Assembly (NCBI RefSeq): GCF_003208175.1
Contig: NZ_QKMR01000004.1
Span: forward strand, 143,686-207,685
Source of the DNA: Ruminiclostridium sufflavum DSM 19573
Lineage (GTDB): Bacteria > Bacillota > Clostridia > Acetivibrionales > DSM-1351
Direction of reading: 5' to 3'
Length of the DNA stretch: 64,000 nt
Below, piece after piece: positions 35,411 through 45,450 of the stretch. Under the pieces are notes generated by a model. It was not told the origin of the DNA. It was given only the letters and a program-made list of their open reading frames with translations, and made no database searches. Position 1 is the first letter of the stretch. Each line of letters starts with the position of its first letter. The position numbers and the translations under genes are program-made.

Positions 35411-37543
35411 GTAATAATGAATTCACATGAAAAGTCAAAAGGTATTGTAGGAATAATTGTTAACCATAAAAAAACTATTGAAATGATATTTGGCATTCTC
35501 GTGGTACTTAGCATTATTTGCAGCCCATTTGTAAAAGTCAATTATGACCTGACTGAGTACCTGCCGGGTACAGTTCAGTCAAAGCAGGGAATAGAAATTA
35601 TGGAGGAGGAGTTTGGATATCCCGGGTCGGCGCGTATTATGCTTGATAATGTTACACTGTATGAGGCTAAGCAGTATAAAGACAAAATTGCGGCTGTTAA
35701 GGGTGTTGATATAGTAACATGGGCGGACACGACAGCTGACGTATATCAAGCTAACGAATTTATAAGCAAAGAGGATATTGAGGATTATTACAAAGACGGG
35801 CACTCGGTTATGAACATTATTTTTGATGAAGGAGATTCAAGCAAGGTTACATCAAAGGCGATTGATGAAATAAAAAAAATATGCGGAAACAAAGGCCATT
35901 ATACAGGCTCTGCAATTCAGAATAAATCACTTAATGAAAATCTGAACAGGGAGGTAAAGAGTGTTGCAGTAATAGCTGTTATAGTAATTATACTGATACT
36001 ATTGCTCACCACAACCTCATGGTTTGAACCCATACTTTTTTTACTGGTTATGGGAATTGCGATAATAATAAATACAGGCACAAATATTCTTCTGGGTGAA
36101 ATTTCATTTTTGACAAAAAGTGTTTCCGCCATTTTGCAGCTGGCTGTCGCGATGGATTATTCAATTTTCTTAATGCATTCCTTTACCAGAGAGAGGGCGG
36201 CAGGGACAGAACCGGCTGAGGCGATTGCCCGGGCATTGAGGCAGTCTGGAAGGTCGGTTATATATTGCGGGCTGGCAACGACTATAGGCTTTATAGCACT
36301 TACGCTGATGAAATTTTCTATTGGCTTCGATATGGGAGTTTGTTTGGCAAAGGGTATACTTGTAAGCCTGCTGACAGTTATTTTCTTAATGCCTTCACTT
36401 ATTCTCAGATGCTCAAGGCTTATTGAAAGAACAGCCCATAAGCCCTTTATGCCGCCGTTTAATAAGTTTGCAAAGGGAGCATACAAAATAAGGTACGGAG
36501 TTTTAATACTTGCAGTAATTATGGCAGTTCCGTGTTTTATAGCAAAGGATATGAACAGCTTCCTTTTCGGTAACAGTTCTGTCGGCTCCAGTGAAGGCAC
36601 ATTGGTATATAAGGATGAGCAGGCTATAGATGCCCGGTTTGGCAGAAGCAATTTACTTATGGCATTGATTCCTAATACTTCAAGCATAAAAGAAAAGCAG
36701 CTTTCAGAAGAAATAGAGAATTTAAACTATGCAAAGAGTGTCACATCACTTGCAAATACTGTGCCGGAAGGTATCCCCATAAGCTTTTTACCCAAAAGTA
36801 CAACAGCTTTGCTTCATACAGACAAATATGCAAGAATGCTTGTTTATATAAACACAAAGGATGAAAGTGCTTTGGCATTTAAATGCTCGGATGAAATTAA
36901 AGCCCTCATAAAAAAATATTATCCGGAAAATTCATATTTAATAGGTGCAACACCATGCACGCAGGAAATCAAAAGCACAATTACAAAAGACTATAATTTT
37001 GTGGATAAGCTTTCAATGCTGGGAGTTGCCATTGTGGTAATGATTGCATTCAGATCCCTTCTGTTGGCTCTTCTGGTTTTGCTGCCTATTGAAGCCGCTA
37101 TTTTTATTAATATGGCCTTCCCGTATTTAGTGGGTGATACCATGGTTTATATGGGATACATAATCGTAAGCTGTATTCAGCTGGCGGCAACCGTTGACTA
37201 TGCTATCCTGATGCTGAGCAATTATCTTGACAGCCGCTCGCATTCGGATAAAAAAGAAGCCGCAATGGAGGCTATAGCAGAAACTACGCCTCCTGTCCTG
37301 ACCTCCGGCATGATTTTATCCTGTGCAGGCTTTATTCTGTACCGGACATCATCTATAACAGCGATAGCCGGAATGGGAGAGCTGATTGCAAGAGGCGCAT
37401 TTCTGGGAATATTGCTTGTTGTTTTCATGCTTCCGGCATTGCTTACTATTTTTGACAAACCTGTAATCAAGCACATCAGCAATGCAAAAAAAAGGTCGGA
37501 GCGGCGGTTGCAAAAAATAAAATCAATTTCAATAGGTTCTTGA
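35405..37543 (+). CDS. MMPL/RND-family exporter
   Basis: A 712-aa protein with a first helix near 28-45, a large extracytoplasmic loop, a group of five helices near 185-335, a second large loop and a second group near 530-690, the usual two-fold MMPL layout. AMDYSIFLMHSF, and VDYAILMLSNYLD, are the paired helix motifs with Asp used for proton coupling. Such pumps export lipids, peptides or drugs. Starts 35405 and 35417 are both possible. It is followed by a secreted coiled-coil protein and a two-component system. Confidence 0.85.
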   Translation: MDVIMNSHEKSKGIVGIIVNHKKTIEMIFGILVVLSIICSPFVKVNYDLTEYLPGTVQSKQGIEIMEEEFGYPGSARIMLDNVTLYEAKQYKDKIAAVKGVDIVTWADTTADVYQANEFISKEDIEDYYKDGHSVMNIIFDEGDSSKVTSKAIDEIKKICGNKGHYTGSAIQNKSLNENLNREVKSVAVIAVIVIILILLLTTTSWFEPILFLLVMGIAIIINTGTNILLGEISFLTKSVSAILQLAVAMDYSIFLMHSFTRERAAGTEPAEAIARALRQSGRSVIYCGLATTIGFIALTLMKFSIGFDMGVCLAKGILVSLLTVIFLMPSLILRCSRLIERTAHKPFMPPFNKFAKGAYKIRYGVLILAVIMAVPCFIAKDMNSFLFGNSSVGSSEGTLVYKDEQAIDARFGRSNLLMALIPNTSSIKEKQLSEEIENLNYAKSVTSLANTVPEGIPISFLPKSTTALLHTDKYARMLVYINTKDESALAFKCSDEIKALIKKYYPENSYLIGATPCTQEIKSTITKDYNFVDKLSMLGVAIVVMIAFRSLLLALLVLLPIEAAIFINMAFPYLVGDTMVYMGYIIVSCIQLAATVDYAILMLSNYLDSRSHSDKKEAAMEAIAETTPPVLTSGMILSCAGFILYRTSSITAIAGMGELIARGAFLGILLVVFMLPALLTIFDKPVIKHISNAKKRSERRLQKIKSISIGS

Positions 37544-37544
37544 A

Positions 37545-37577
37545 AAAGTCAGTTACTATCGGTTGAAGAGCCGGGTA
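37545..37577. repeat. Partial copy of the ACTATCGG repeat
   Basis: AAAAAGTCAGTTACTATCGG (about 37543-37562) continues with TTGAAGAGCCGGG. It matches, as one arm, the reverse complements of repeats near 53033-53075 and 62515-62560. It abuts the 3' end of the MMPL gene. Confidence 0.5.
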
Positions 37578-37617
37578 AATAATAAGAAGCTTGTTTTCGG
37601 GATAGGAGGAATAAAAA

Positions 37618-39771
37618 ATGAAATTAATAAAAAGGTTGTTTTCAGGTATACTTGCCGGTACTGTCGCATTGACTATGATGTCAGGTGGGGTAAGTGCCGC
37701 TCAAGCCGGAGTTTCTGTTGATGAGGCGGTATACGTAAATTTGGATTATTACGGTAAAACAGAGAAGGTAAATGTTGTTAAGGGATGCAGTATGAATGGC
37801 AATCTCAGCTTTACCGATTATGGCTCCTATGAAAAAGTAACTAATATGTCGAATGAGGTTCAGCCGAGCATTTCGAGTAATTCTGTCAGCTGGAAGCTTT
37901 CCGGAAATGCTGACCGTTTTTTCTATGAATGTACGCCAAAAGCAGGCTCGGTTGTTCTGCCTTGGGATTTTGATATTTCTTACAAGCTGAACGGGGTTCC
38001 GGTTAATGCTGATAAGCTTGCAGGAGTATCAGGGCTGGTTGAAATCAATATAAAAGCTGTCCCCAATAAAAAAGCCGGAGAATACCTGAAGAATAATATG
38101 ATACTATCGGTTGAATCAATTTTCGATATGGCTGATACAACCAGTGTTGAGGCACCGGGTGCGCAATTGCAGTCGGCAGGCAATTACAAGGCTGTAATAT
38201 TTGCAGCCTTGCCGGGAGAAGAGACTGATTTTACAATGAGAATAGGTACAAAAAGCTTTGAATCATCAGGAATTATGATAACTATGATGCCGGGAACCTT
38301 AGAACAGCTTAAGAAAATAAAAGATTTTAAAGAAGCCAAGGACACTGTGGGAGATTCCGGCGATGCTCTTTATGCTGGCTTAAATGAAATATTAGACAGT
38401 ATTCAAAATACATCAGATGGCTTAAATCAGATAAAATCAGGTCTTTCGTCATTACAAAGCGCACGGGGCAAGGTCAGCTCTTCAAAGGAGGGGGTATATA
38501 CCGATGCAGATAAAGCTCTTGAAGATATTACGAATATAACAAAGCAGATAAGTGTGCTGATTCCTCACTTGCAGAACGGACAAAAGCTCGTAAGGGATGT
38601 TAATTCGGATGTTAATGCAATGGTTGACACCTTAGGCAGTATAAAAACCTATACAAATTCCTTTTCAAAGTCAATCAGTAAGATTCAAAGCAGTACAGAT
38701 GAATTATACAAGAATTTAAGTACGGTAAAAGGTTACAAAAGTGATACAAAAGAGCTGCTAAATAAAATCAATGATACCATAGATATATCAGAGAATGACA
38801 AAAAAGCAATGGATACGGCAATGATGCTTATGAATACAAGATTGTCCGCACTGGAAAAGGATCTGGCAGCACTTGATACTGCTATGAAGGCTATGCCTGC
38901 TCAGCTTGATGCTGCATCTGCATACTATAAGGATACAACAGCGGCAATTCTGAACGGCGAATTAAAAGGCATAATTGCCTCGATTGAGCCTACGCTTGTG
39001 GATTTATCATATACAACAGCCGCAACAAACATGCTTATAAAGGAGCTGGGTGAGATGTCCGGCAAGGCTGGGGCTTTGGTGGATACGGCACAGGAGGCAT
39101 GTGCCTTGGGAAGTAAGTATGTAGATTCAATAGATGCCGGTATAGGCACTGCTCAGAGCTTGATAAAGCAGCTGGACGAAATAGGGGATACAACCAAGAG
39201 CTTTTCAGATAAAAGCAATGAGCTGCTGGATAAAATAACCGCGCTGAACGCTACCATGAATAAGTATCAGAGTGGTACGGATACAGCCCTTCAGGATACC
39301 GAAAAATTATTCGACAGGCTTAATACCGGATTAACCGATACTAAGATACTGCTATCTTCTGTTGAAGATACCTTGAAGGCCGGCGGCGGTGATTTTGACG
39401 AAGGCACCCGTCAAAGCCTTAATGGTTTGATTGACTTGCTTCAAGACAGTATGTCGGGTATAAAAGCAACGTCAACCGTAAAAAATGCCGGTGATAAAAT
39501 TAAGAGCACTGTTGATGACAAGCTGGATGAAGTGGAGGATGACAGCAACCTTCTGAAAATGGATGCCGAAGCAGCACCGATTTCCTTCACATCGGCAAGG
39601 AACCCGTCTCCTCAGACCTTGCAAATAATTATGCGCACGCATGAAATAAGCATAGATGACAGTAAAAGCATTAGGGATATGGAGACAGCGAAGGATAAAA
39701 CTGGCTTTGCAGGCAGAATAGCCAATGTATTCGAAGAACTGTGGAATAAAATAACCTCTTTATTTGCATAA
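37618..39771 (+). CDS. Secreted coiled-coil protein paired with the MMPL pump
   Basis: A 717-aa protein with a signal peptide (KRLFSGILAGTVALTMMSGG, cleavage likely after VSA at about residue 28). Residues about 30-240 are beta-rich and hydrophilic; from about 250 to 660 it is helical coiled coil with many Asp/Ser/Thr heptads (SDGLNQIKSGL, IDDGIGTAQSLIKQL-like). No obvious C-terminal membrane helix, though KIDDVFEELWNKITSLFA-like residues close the protein. Resembles the YhgE/Pip-like family loosely. An extracellular adaptor for the pump is inferred. Confidence 0.6.
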   Translation: MKLIKRLFSGILAGTVALTMMSGGVSAAQAGVSVDEAVYVNLDYYGKTEKVNVVKGCSMNGNLSFTDYGSYEKVTNMSNEVQPSISSNSVSWKLSGNADRFFYECTPKAGSVVLPWDFDISYKLNGVPVNADKLAGVSGLVEINIKAVPNKKAGEYLKNNMILSVESIFDMADTTSVEAPGAQLQSAGNYKAVIFAALPGEETDFTMRIGTKSFESSGIMITMMPGTLEQLKKIKDFKEAKDTVGDSGDALYAGLNEILDSIQNTSDGLNQIKSGLSSLQSARGKVSSSKEGVYTDADKALEDITNITKQISVLIPHLQNGQKLVRDVNSDVNAMVDTLGSIKTYTNSFSKSISKIQSSTDELYKNLSTVKGYKSDTKELLNKINDTIDISENDKKAMDTAMMLMNTRLSALEKDLAALDTAMKAMPAQLDAASAYYKDTTAAILNGELKGIIASIEPTLVDLSYTTAATNMLIKELGEMSGKAGALVDTAQEACALGSKYVDSIDAGIGTAQSLIKQLDEIGDTTKSFSDKSNELLDKITALNATMNKYQSGTDTALQDTEKLFDRLNTGLTDTKILLSSVEDTLKAGGGDFDEGTRQSLNGLIDLLQDSMSGIKATSTVKNAGDKIKSTVDDKLDEVEDDSNLLKMDAEAAPISFTSARNPSPQTLQIIMRTHEISIDDSKSIRDMETAKDKTGFAGRIANVFEELWNKITSLFA

Positions 39772-39789
39772 TTTTATAGCATATTCGCT

Positions 39790-39859
39790 AGCTGATTCAT
39801 GCAGCTATTAATAGCTCAACCTTCCGGTGATAAATTTAAATGCCTATAATTTTCAACTG
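39790..39859. repeat. Repeat related to 35001-35084
   Basis: AGCTGATTCATGCA (39790-39803) and ATAATTTTCAACTG (39846-39859) match the ends of the 35001-35084 repeat; the middle differs. It lies between the coiled-coil gene and the response regulator. Confidence 0.4.
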
Positions 39860-39971
39860 TGAAGGCTGAGTTAAGCATATAAGGAGCAGGAAAGGAACAA
39901 AAGGGTTAAAGACGTAGAGGTTAATCAAAAAGTATGATAAAATTAAAAAAAAGTCAACGGAAGATGATTAT

Positions 39972-40661
39972 ATGGAAAAAATATTAATTGTTGATGATGA
40001 TAAGGCTATTGCAGAGCTGATTTCAGATGCGCTGGAGGATGAAAACCTTCAAACAGCTGTTTGCGGAAATGGTCTGGAAGCACTGCAGGTAATAGAAAAT
40101 AACAGAGATTTTGATTTGATTATTCTGGATATTATGATGCCTGAAATGAATGGAATCGAACTGTGCAAAAGGATTCGTGACATTGTAGCCTGTCCTATTT
40201 TGTTTGTTACGGCAAAAAGCCGTACGTTAGATGCAATGCTTGGCTTTGAATTGGGCGGGGATGATTATATCTTCAAACCCTTTGTTGTGGAAGAACTGGT
40301 TGCGAGGGTCAAAGCTCATATACGCAGAGAGCAAAGGCATGAGAAGAGGCAGAGTAAGGAAAAGCTTACCATAGGTGATATTGAAATAAGGCGGGATAAT
40401 TTTGAAACATATATATGCGGTAAGCCGGTTGCCCTTTCAACCAGAGAATTTCAGCTGCTGCAGTTTCTGATGGAGAATGCAGGGCATGTCCTGGCAAGGG
40501 AACAAATATTTAACGCTGTTTGGGGTATTGATTACGGAGATATTGGAACAGTTAATGTTAATATAAAAAATTTGAGAGAAAAAATTGATCCTGACAATGA
40601 GTATATAAAAACTATTTGGGGAATAGGATATAAATTTATAAAACCACAGACAAGAGGCTGA
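39972..40661 (+). CDS. OmpR-family response regulator
   Basis: A 229-aa protein. The receiver has the acid pocket IVDDD, phospho-Asp53 in ILDIMMPEMNG and Lys near FKPF. The C-terminal winged helix contains STREFQLLQFL, and GYKFIKP closes it. It most resembles the VanR/PhoP group. It precedes its kinase by 9 bases and probably binds the repeats at 35122-35163. Confidence 0.92.
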   Translation: MEKILIVDDDKAIAELISDALEDENLQTAVCGNGLEALQVIENNRDFDLIILDIMMPEMNGIELCKRIRDIVACPILFVTAKSRTLDAMLGFELGGDDYIFKPFVVEELVARVKAHIRREQRHEKRQSKEKLTIGDIEIRRDNFETYICGKPVALSTREFQLLQFLMENAGHVLAREQIFNAVWGIDYGDIGTVNVNIKNLREKIDPDNEYIKTIWGIGYKFIKPQTRG

Positions 40662-40670
40662 GAGTATATT

Positions 40671-41957
40671 ATGAGTATGCGCCGCAGGTTTATCATAATT
40701 ATAGCAAGTGCTATCGCACTGAATATTATTCTATTGTTCGGTTATTTCAGCATTTTTGTTTCCGACAGCTTTTTTAGCGACTTTAGTGTCTTGCAGAGCA
40801 GGGTTGACAATAAGACCTATGAAATTGCACAAGACATCAGTAATAACCTCGATTATCGAAGTATTCTGGATGGCTATTCGGAAAAGGAATATTTTATATT
40901 CCGGCTGGAGGATTTGAATGGTAAGGTATTCTTTGAAAGTAAGCTCCGGGGGATTGAATTTCTTTATATTACATCCGTTAAGCCGGTTAAATTAAATAAT
41001 GAGATATACCTTCTGAGAGCAACGAAGCCATTGCTGGAAAATGAAGTGCTGGGGCTGCCGTCTGTAAAGAATATGTTTTATGTTGAGCTTATGATAATAC
41101 TTATTATCACTTTGGCATTGTCCTTGGTTTTGTATTTCAGATTTGTAAGACCTATAGAGAATCTTCAGAGAAATATAGTGAATTATCAAGGCTGTAATAA
41201 GGCAGAGCGTACCCGACGCGCAGATGAAATAGGAAAGCTTCAGAACTCCTTTGTTGCACTGACAGAGAATCTGGAGGAGGAGAGGCAAAAGCAAAACCGT
41301 ATAATTGCTTCAATATCTCATGATATAAAAACACCTCTTACATCTGTCATGGGGTATGCGGAACGATTGAAAAAAGGAAAGTTTACAGCTGAACGTGTGG
41401 AACGGTATGTTGATAATATATATTTGAAATCCTTGGTTATTAAAGATTTAATAGAGGAATTTGATGACTATCTGAGCTGCAATCTCAGACGCTCCTTTAA
41501 AAAGCAGGAGATTACGGTAAATGAGATAATGAAGGCTATCCTTATGGATTATGATGATGAGCTTTCGCATATAGGTGTTAAGCTGGAAGTGGAAAACCAT
41601 TGTCCCGGGTTATCTCTGCAGGTTGATATTTCAAAGCTGCGCAGAGTATTTGGCAATATAATCGGTAACAGCCTGAAGCATTTTTCCGGCGAAGCTAAAA
41701 GAATATTTGTGGGGTGCAGGCAGGAAAAGAATACCGTTATTTTTTCTGTTGCAGATAATGGAACAGGTGTGGAGAAAAATCTGATGTCCCAGATTTTTGA
41801 ACCCCTGTACACTTCAGATGCGGGCCGCTCGGTAGCAGGATTGGGCTTAGCCATATGCAAGGAAATCATAAATACGCATGGCGGTGATATCTGGGCAGAA
41901 AGCAATCAGTTTGGAGGGCTGACGGTTCGATTCTCCCTGCCAATCTGTTTTCACTGA
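40671..41957 (+). CDS. Sensor histidine kinase
   Basis: A 428-aa protein with helices near 7-28 and 137-157 flanking an extracytoplasmic sensor of about 105 residues, then a HAMP-like region and the H-box SISHDIKTPLTSVMGY (His217). N, G1 and G2 boxes are visible: NIIGNSLKHF, VADNGTGV and GLGLAICK. It phosphorylates the adjacent regulator. Its 3' end overlaps a minus-strand small ORF. The signal sensed is unknown. Confidence 0.92.
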   Translation: MSMRRRFIIIIASAIALNIILLFGYFSIFVSDSFFSDFSVLQSRVDNKTYEIAQDISNNLDYRSILDGYSEKEYFIFRLEDLNGKVFFESKLRGIEFLYITSVKPVKLNNEIYLLRATKPLLENEVLGLPSVKNMFYVELMIILIITLALSLVLYFRFVRPIENLQRNIVNYQGCNKAERTRRADEIGKLQNSFVALTENLEEERQKQNRIIASISHDIKTPLTSVMGYAERLKKGKFTAERVERYVDNIYLKSLVIKDLIEEFDDYLSCNLRRSFKKQEITVNEIMKAILMDYDDELSHIGVKLEVENHCPGLSLQVDISKLRRVFGNIIGNSLKHFSGEAKRIFVGCRQEKNTVIFSVADNGTGVEKNLMSQIFEPLYTSDAGRSVAGLGLAICKEIINTHGGDIWAESNQFGGLTVRFSLPICFH

Positions 41958-42104
41958 AGGAACAGTTTTATCTACAGGTTTGGTAGTTTTATATTTAAAT
42001 GTTTTTCCAATGTAGCTTTGAATATCGTCTTTTTGTTGCAAAGAGAAACCTGCTACAATTCCTAAAATGCATACTGCAATAAAGATTCTAATTATTTTTA
42101 TCAT
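41847..42104 (-). CDS. Small secreted or anchored protein, overlaps kinase end
   Basis: An 85-aa frame: an N-terminal helix IIRIFIAVCILGIVAGF, then a Lys/Asp-rich stretch to about residue 63. The remainder lies antisense to the end of the kinase gene. GGGAG lies about 9 bases before its ATG at 42104, a good start signal. The last 25 or so residues are composition-shifted, so a short gene may have lost its stop codon. Real or residual, unknown function. Confidence 0.4.
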   Translation of the reverse strand: MIKIIRIFIAVCILGIVAGFSLQQKDDIQSYIGKTFKYKTTKPVDKTVPSVKTDWQGESNRQPSKLIAFCPDITAMRIYDFLAYG

Positions 42105-42369
42105 ACTTCACACTCCCTATTTGTATTATTACCTATAAACATAAATATCGGTATTTTCCTTCCACCTCATAACATATTCATAAGCTAGTAAAATAGACAT
42201 ATAGCATTTGTAGCATCTGAAATATATATCTTGGATTGCCAGTTAAAAATTTGTTTGTCCAAAATGTAAATGAATTCTTCCAGCGATATTCCCATTTAAA
42301 CTGTTGTAAATATTAGCTGCAAGATTTATAAACCTTGCTTTATTTCGAATAGATACGTTGTATATTATC

Positions 42370-42398
42370 TTGACAAGTATCTTTTATGTCATTAAAAT
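42370..42398 (+). promoter_or_regulatory. Strong promoter for the MBOAT-SGNH pair
   Basis: TTGACA at 42370-42375 and TAAAAT at 42393-42398 with a 17-base spacer give a near-consensus promoter, 38 bases before the MBOAT start codon. The rest of 42105-42369 shows nothing I recognise. Confidence 0.7.
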
Positions 42399-42435
42399 AA
42401 TAATGTTAATTTGAAAAAAATGAAAGGAAAGCAAA

Positions 42436-43902
42436 ATGTTATTTAATTCATTTAAGTTTTTGATATTTTTCCCAATTGTAACAATATTGTATTTTATTTT
42501 ACCACATAAATTTAGATGGTTCATGCTTTTAACTAGTAGTTGTATCTTTTACATGGCATTTGTTCCAAAGTATATATTTATTTTAGCTTTTACAATTTTT
42601 ATAGATTTTTTTGTGGGAATTGCATTAGAAAAAATAGATGGAGAAAAAAGAAAATTATTTTTAATAATAAGTATCTTATCAAATATAGGAATACTGTTTG
42701 TATTTAAATATTTTAATTTTTTCAATTCAAATATAGTTAAGGTCGCGGACTTTTTTCATTGGAATTATCCAATCGAAAGTTTAAAAATAATTTTACCGAT
42801 AGGATTGTCGTTCCATACTTTTCAAAGTTTAAGTTATATAATTGAAGTATATAAGGGTAAGCAAAAGGCAGAAAGAAATTTTGGCATTTATGCCTTATTT
42901 GTTATGTTTTACCCTCAGCTTGTTGCCGGACCTATAGAAAGGCCTCAGAATCTTTTGACTCAATTCCATGAAAGACATTATTTTGAAATCAGCAGAGTAG
43001 CTGATGGCTTAAAAATGATGTTATGGGGAATGATTAAGAAAGTTGTTATTGCAGATAGATTGGCATTGTTTGTTAACCAAATTTACGGAAATCCTGAAAA
43101 TTATTACGGAATGCCTCTTATTTCTGCTACATTCTTCTTTGCCTTTCAAATTTATTGTGATTTCTCCGGTTATTCGGATATTGCCATTGGAGCAGCTAAA
43201 GTTATGGGCTTTAACTTAATGACCAATTTTAACAGACCATATTTATCTAAGTCTATAGCTGAGTTTTGGAGAAGGTGGCATATTTCACTTTCTACATGGT
43301 TTAAAGATTACGTTTATATTCCTTTGGGTGGAAACAGGTGCTCTGCACCACGCAGGTACTTTAATTTATTTATTACATTTATGCTTAGCGGACTTTGGCA
43401 CGGTGCAAATTGGACATATATTATTTGGGGAGCACTAAATGGGATTTATCAAATAATTTCATTAATGACAAGGAATATTAGAAATAAAATTTTAGTATTT
43501 ACAAAATTAGAGAAGGTCCCTAATATTCATAAATCTATTCAAATTGTATTTACATTTTCGCTTACAATGTTCGCATGGATATTTTTTAGAGCGGCAAATA
43601 TTAGACAAGCCATATATATCATAAGGAACATGTTTGTTGGAATTTTTGATATACGTAATTTTGAAGCTGTTATAAAGGTGGCTGAAGGAATACAGGCATT
43701 TAATAATGAAGGCCTTATTTTATCATTTGTTTTAATTCTATTTTTGATAATAATAGAATTGCTACAACGTAATGTTGTAATACGTGAGACCATTGATAAG
43801 AGATTCCCTCATATATGTTGGTTAATATACTATGCTGGAATATTTGCAGTTATTATTTTGGGGCAGTTTTCTAAAGCACAGTTTATTTATTTTCAGTTTT
43901 AA
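42436..43902 (+). CDS. MBOAT-family O-acyltransferase (AlgI/DltB-like)
   Basis: A 488-aa membrane protein with many helices. The family motif is visible at about residues 285-340, with FWRRWHISLSTWFKDYVYIP and the catalytic His in LSGLWHGANWTYIIWG. Such enzymes move acyl groups (often acetyl) across the membrane onto polysaccharide or teichoic acid. It shares an operon with the SGNH protein below. Confidence 0.85.
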   Translation: MLFNSFKFLIFFPIVTILYFILPHKFRWFMLLTSSCIFYMAFVPKYIFILAFTIFIDFFVGIALEKIDGEKRKLFLIISILSNIGILFVFKYFNFFNSNIVKVADFFHWNYPIESLKIILPIGLSFHTFQSLSYIIEVYKGKQKAERNFGIYALFVMFYPQLVAGPIERPQNLLTQFHERHYFEISRVADGLKMMLWGMIKKVVIADRLALFVNQIYGNPENYYGMPLISATFFFAFQIYCDFSGYSDIAIGAAKVMGFNLMTNFNRPYLSKSIAEFWRRWHISLSTWFKDYVYIPLGGNRCSAPRRYFNLFITFMLSGLWHGANWTYIIWGALNGIYQIISLMTRNIRNKILVFTKLEKVPNIHKSIQIVFTFSLTMFAWIFFRAANIRQAIYIIRNMFVGIFDIRNFEAVIKVAEGIQAFNNEGLILSFVLILFLIIIELLQRNVVIRETIDKRFPHICWLIYYAGIFAVIILGQFSKAQFIYFQF

Positions 43903-43920
43903 ATAGAGAGGGTTACTTAA

Positions 43921-44979
43921 ATGAATAAAGAAATGCAGTTAAATAATTTGTTAAAAAGAGGGCTATTACTAAAGCATAAAAACTTTTTATTGTGCATCAC
44001 TTTTGTTTTCTTTTTTTTTGCTTTTGACTTTGTAATAGGTGAGGTTTTAAGCTATTATGATCATTTTGATACTCCCAATATGAATTCATTAATGTGGGAT
44101 GACTTCTATAAAAGTGAGCCGAATTCTATTGATGTGATATTTTTGGGATCTTCACATGCAAGGTTCGCTTTTGATACAGAAACCTTTGATAATAATTTAA
44201 ATATAAAGTCCTTTAACCTATCAAGTTCAGAACAAACACCCTTAGTCGGATATTATGCATTAAAGGAAGTTTTAAAAAATCAAAAGCCTAAGCTATTGGT
44301 ATATGAAGCATACTGGAGGGTATTTGGCATTGACGACAACACGACAACTGCATACTTTGTATATGACTATATTAAAGGATTTGATACTAGATCACAATTA
44401 TTGGCAAGTATATATGACAATAGAAATTTTTCTTCCTTTTTAGCAGAAGCTTTGTCTAGAACATATAAGTATAGAGATAGTTTTTTCCCTACAATTAAAA
44501 ATGTTTTAACCGGAAGGATTATTAAACCTTCTTCCCCGTCTAAGCATATTAAATATGCTGATTTTACATACCACCAAAATGGGTACTTTCAAAGTGATGA
44601 GGTCGTAAATAATGAAAAGTTATTTGAAAATAATCCATTTGAAAAAGCAGGATTGTACTTTAAATGGAATGAAACTCAAATTGAATATTTTAAGAAGACT
44701 ATAAAGTTATGTAACGATAATAATATTAAGGTGTTAGTGATAACTGCGCCACTACCCAAACCTTCAATGGACTATATCAAAGATTATAAAAAATATAGCA
44801 GTAAAATAATGAATATTGCAAAGAAATTTGGACTTGAATATATAGATTATAATAGTATGAATATTAAAGAAGGTAATTTTAAAAATGAGTTTTTCTTTGA
44901 TAGTAATCATCTTAATAAAAATGGTTCGGAATTTCTTGATAATTTGCTGATTCCGGTAATAAAAAAATATTTGAACTAA
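43921..44979 (+). CDS. SGNH/DltD-like acyltransferase partner
   Basis: A 352-aa protein with an N-terminal membrane helix and an outward SGNH-like domain. Nucleophile motif VIFLGSSHARF and the late FDSNHLNKNGSEFL give the Ser and Asp-x-x-His catalytic set. MBOAT-SGNH pairs add acetyl groups to cell-surface polymers. It starts 18 bases after the MBOAT gene, in a shared operon. Confidence 0.75.
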   Translation: MNKEMQLNNLLKRGLLLKHKNFLLCITFVFFFFAFDFVIGEVLSYYDHFDTPNMNSLMWDDFYKSEPNSIDVIFLGSSHARFAFDTETFDNNLNIKSFNLSSSEQTPLVGYYALKEVLKNQKPKLLVYEAYWRVFGIDDNTTTAYFVYDYIKGFDTRSQLLASIYDNRNFSSFLAEALSRTYKYRDSFFPTIKNVLTGRIIKPSSPSKHIKYADFTYHQNGYFQSDEVVNNEKLFENNPFEKAGLYFKWNETQIEYFKKTIKLCNDNNIKVLVITAPLPKPSMDYIKDYKKYSSKIMNIAKKFGLEYIDYNSMNIKEGNFKNEFFFDSNHLNKNGSEFLDNLLIPVIKKYLN

Positions 44980-45021
44980 AAAGTACCATTTGATTGTGAA
45001 AGATAAAAGCTTACAGAGTCT

Positions 45022-45050
45022 GAGAAATCCATAAATTACATGGATTTCTC
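45022..45050 (+). terminator. Hairpin after the SGNH gene (possible terminator)
   Basis: GAGAAATCCAT (45022-45032) pairs perfectly with ATGGATTTCTC (45040-45050) around a 7-base loop. No T run follows on the + strand. It may end the operon or be part of the next repeat-like flank. Confidence 0.4.
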
Positions 45051-45450
45051 GAACTTCTGCAAGGCTTTGTACCTTATATATAATATTGCTCAATATTTAT
45101 TTTCAGAAACTGTATTATTATCGGGTTTATTTCAAGGAAGGTAAAGCTGATTCCTTTACGTGTAAAGGCAGTAATCATTGGCATAGCAATCGTGGCAAAC
45201 GGGTCTGTGCCTGAGTACAATATGTGTATGCGGGTGTTGGTGAGTTTTTTTGGACAGCTTTTGCTGAGTAAAGCCCCCCTTATGAACTATTTGATTTTCA
45301 GTATCTCTTTCACACACATAGCGGCCCATGTGGCACCGCTTTTCCTTTTGAAAGATATATATCCTCCCTGTTTTTTTATATTCATCAGCATCTAACTCGG
45401 ATGTGCTTAAAAATAGTGAATATAAGTCATCAATCACTTTGGTTAGCTAC
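45047..45450 (-). pseudogene. Decayed partial copy of the methyltransferase-like gene
   Basis: The minus strand matches the intact gene at 47754-48782 over its N-terminal third, including DALYSLFLSTS-like, LDADE and RPVCHDCYANDY-like readings (the last is an out-of-frame shadow in both). The intact reading frame is broken by frameshifts, and the gene's 3' two-thirds is missing: sequence jumps to the 3' flank TCTCGAACTTCTGCAA, also found at 47668. Recent duplication followed by deletion and decay. Confidence 0.8.

Noticed and set aside
45192-45395. 67-aa plus-strand frame over the methyltransferase remnant
   Set aside because: It is the mirror frame of the decayed gene, with no support of its own.
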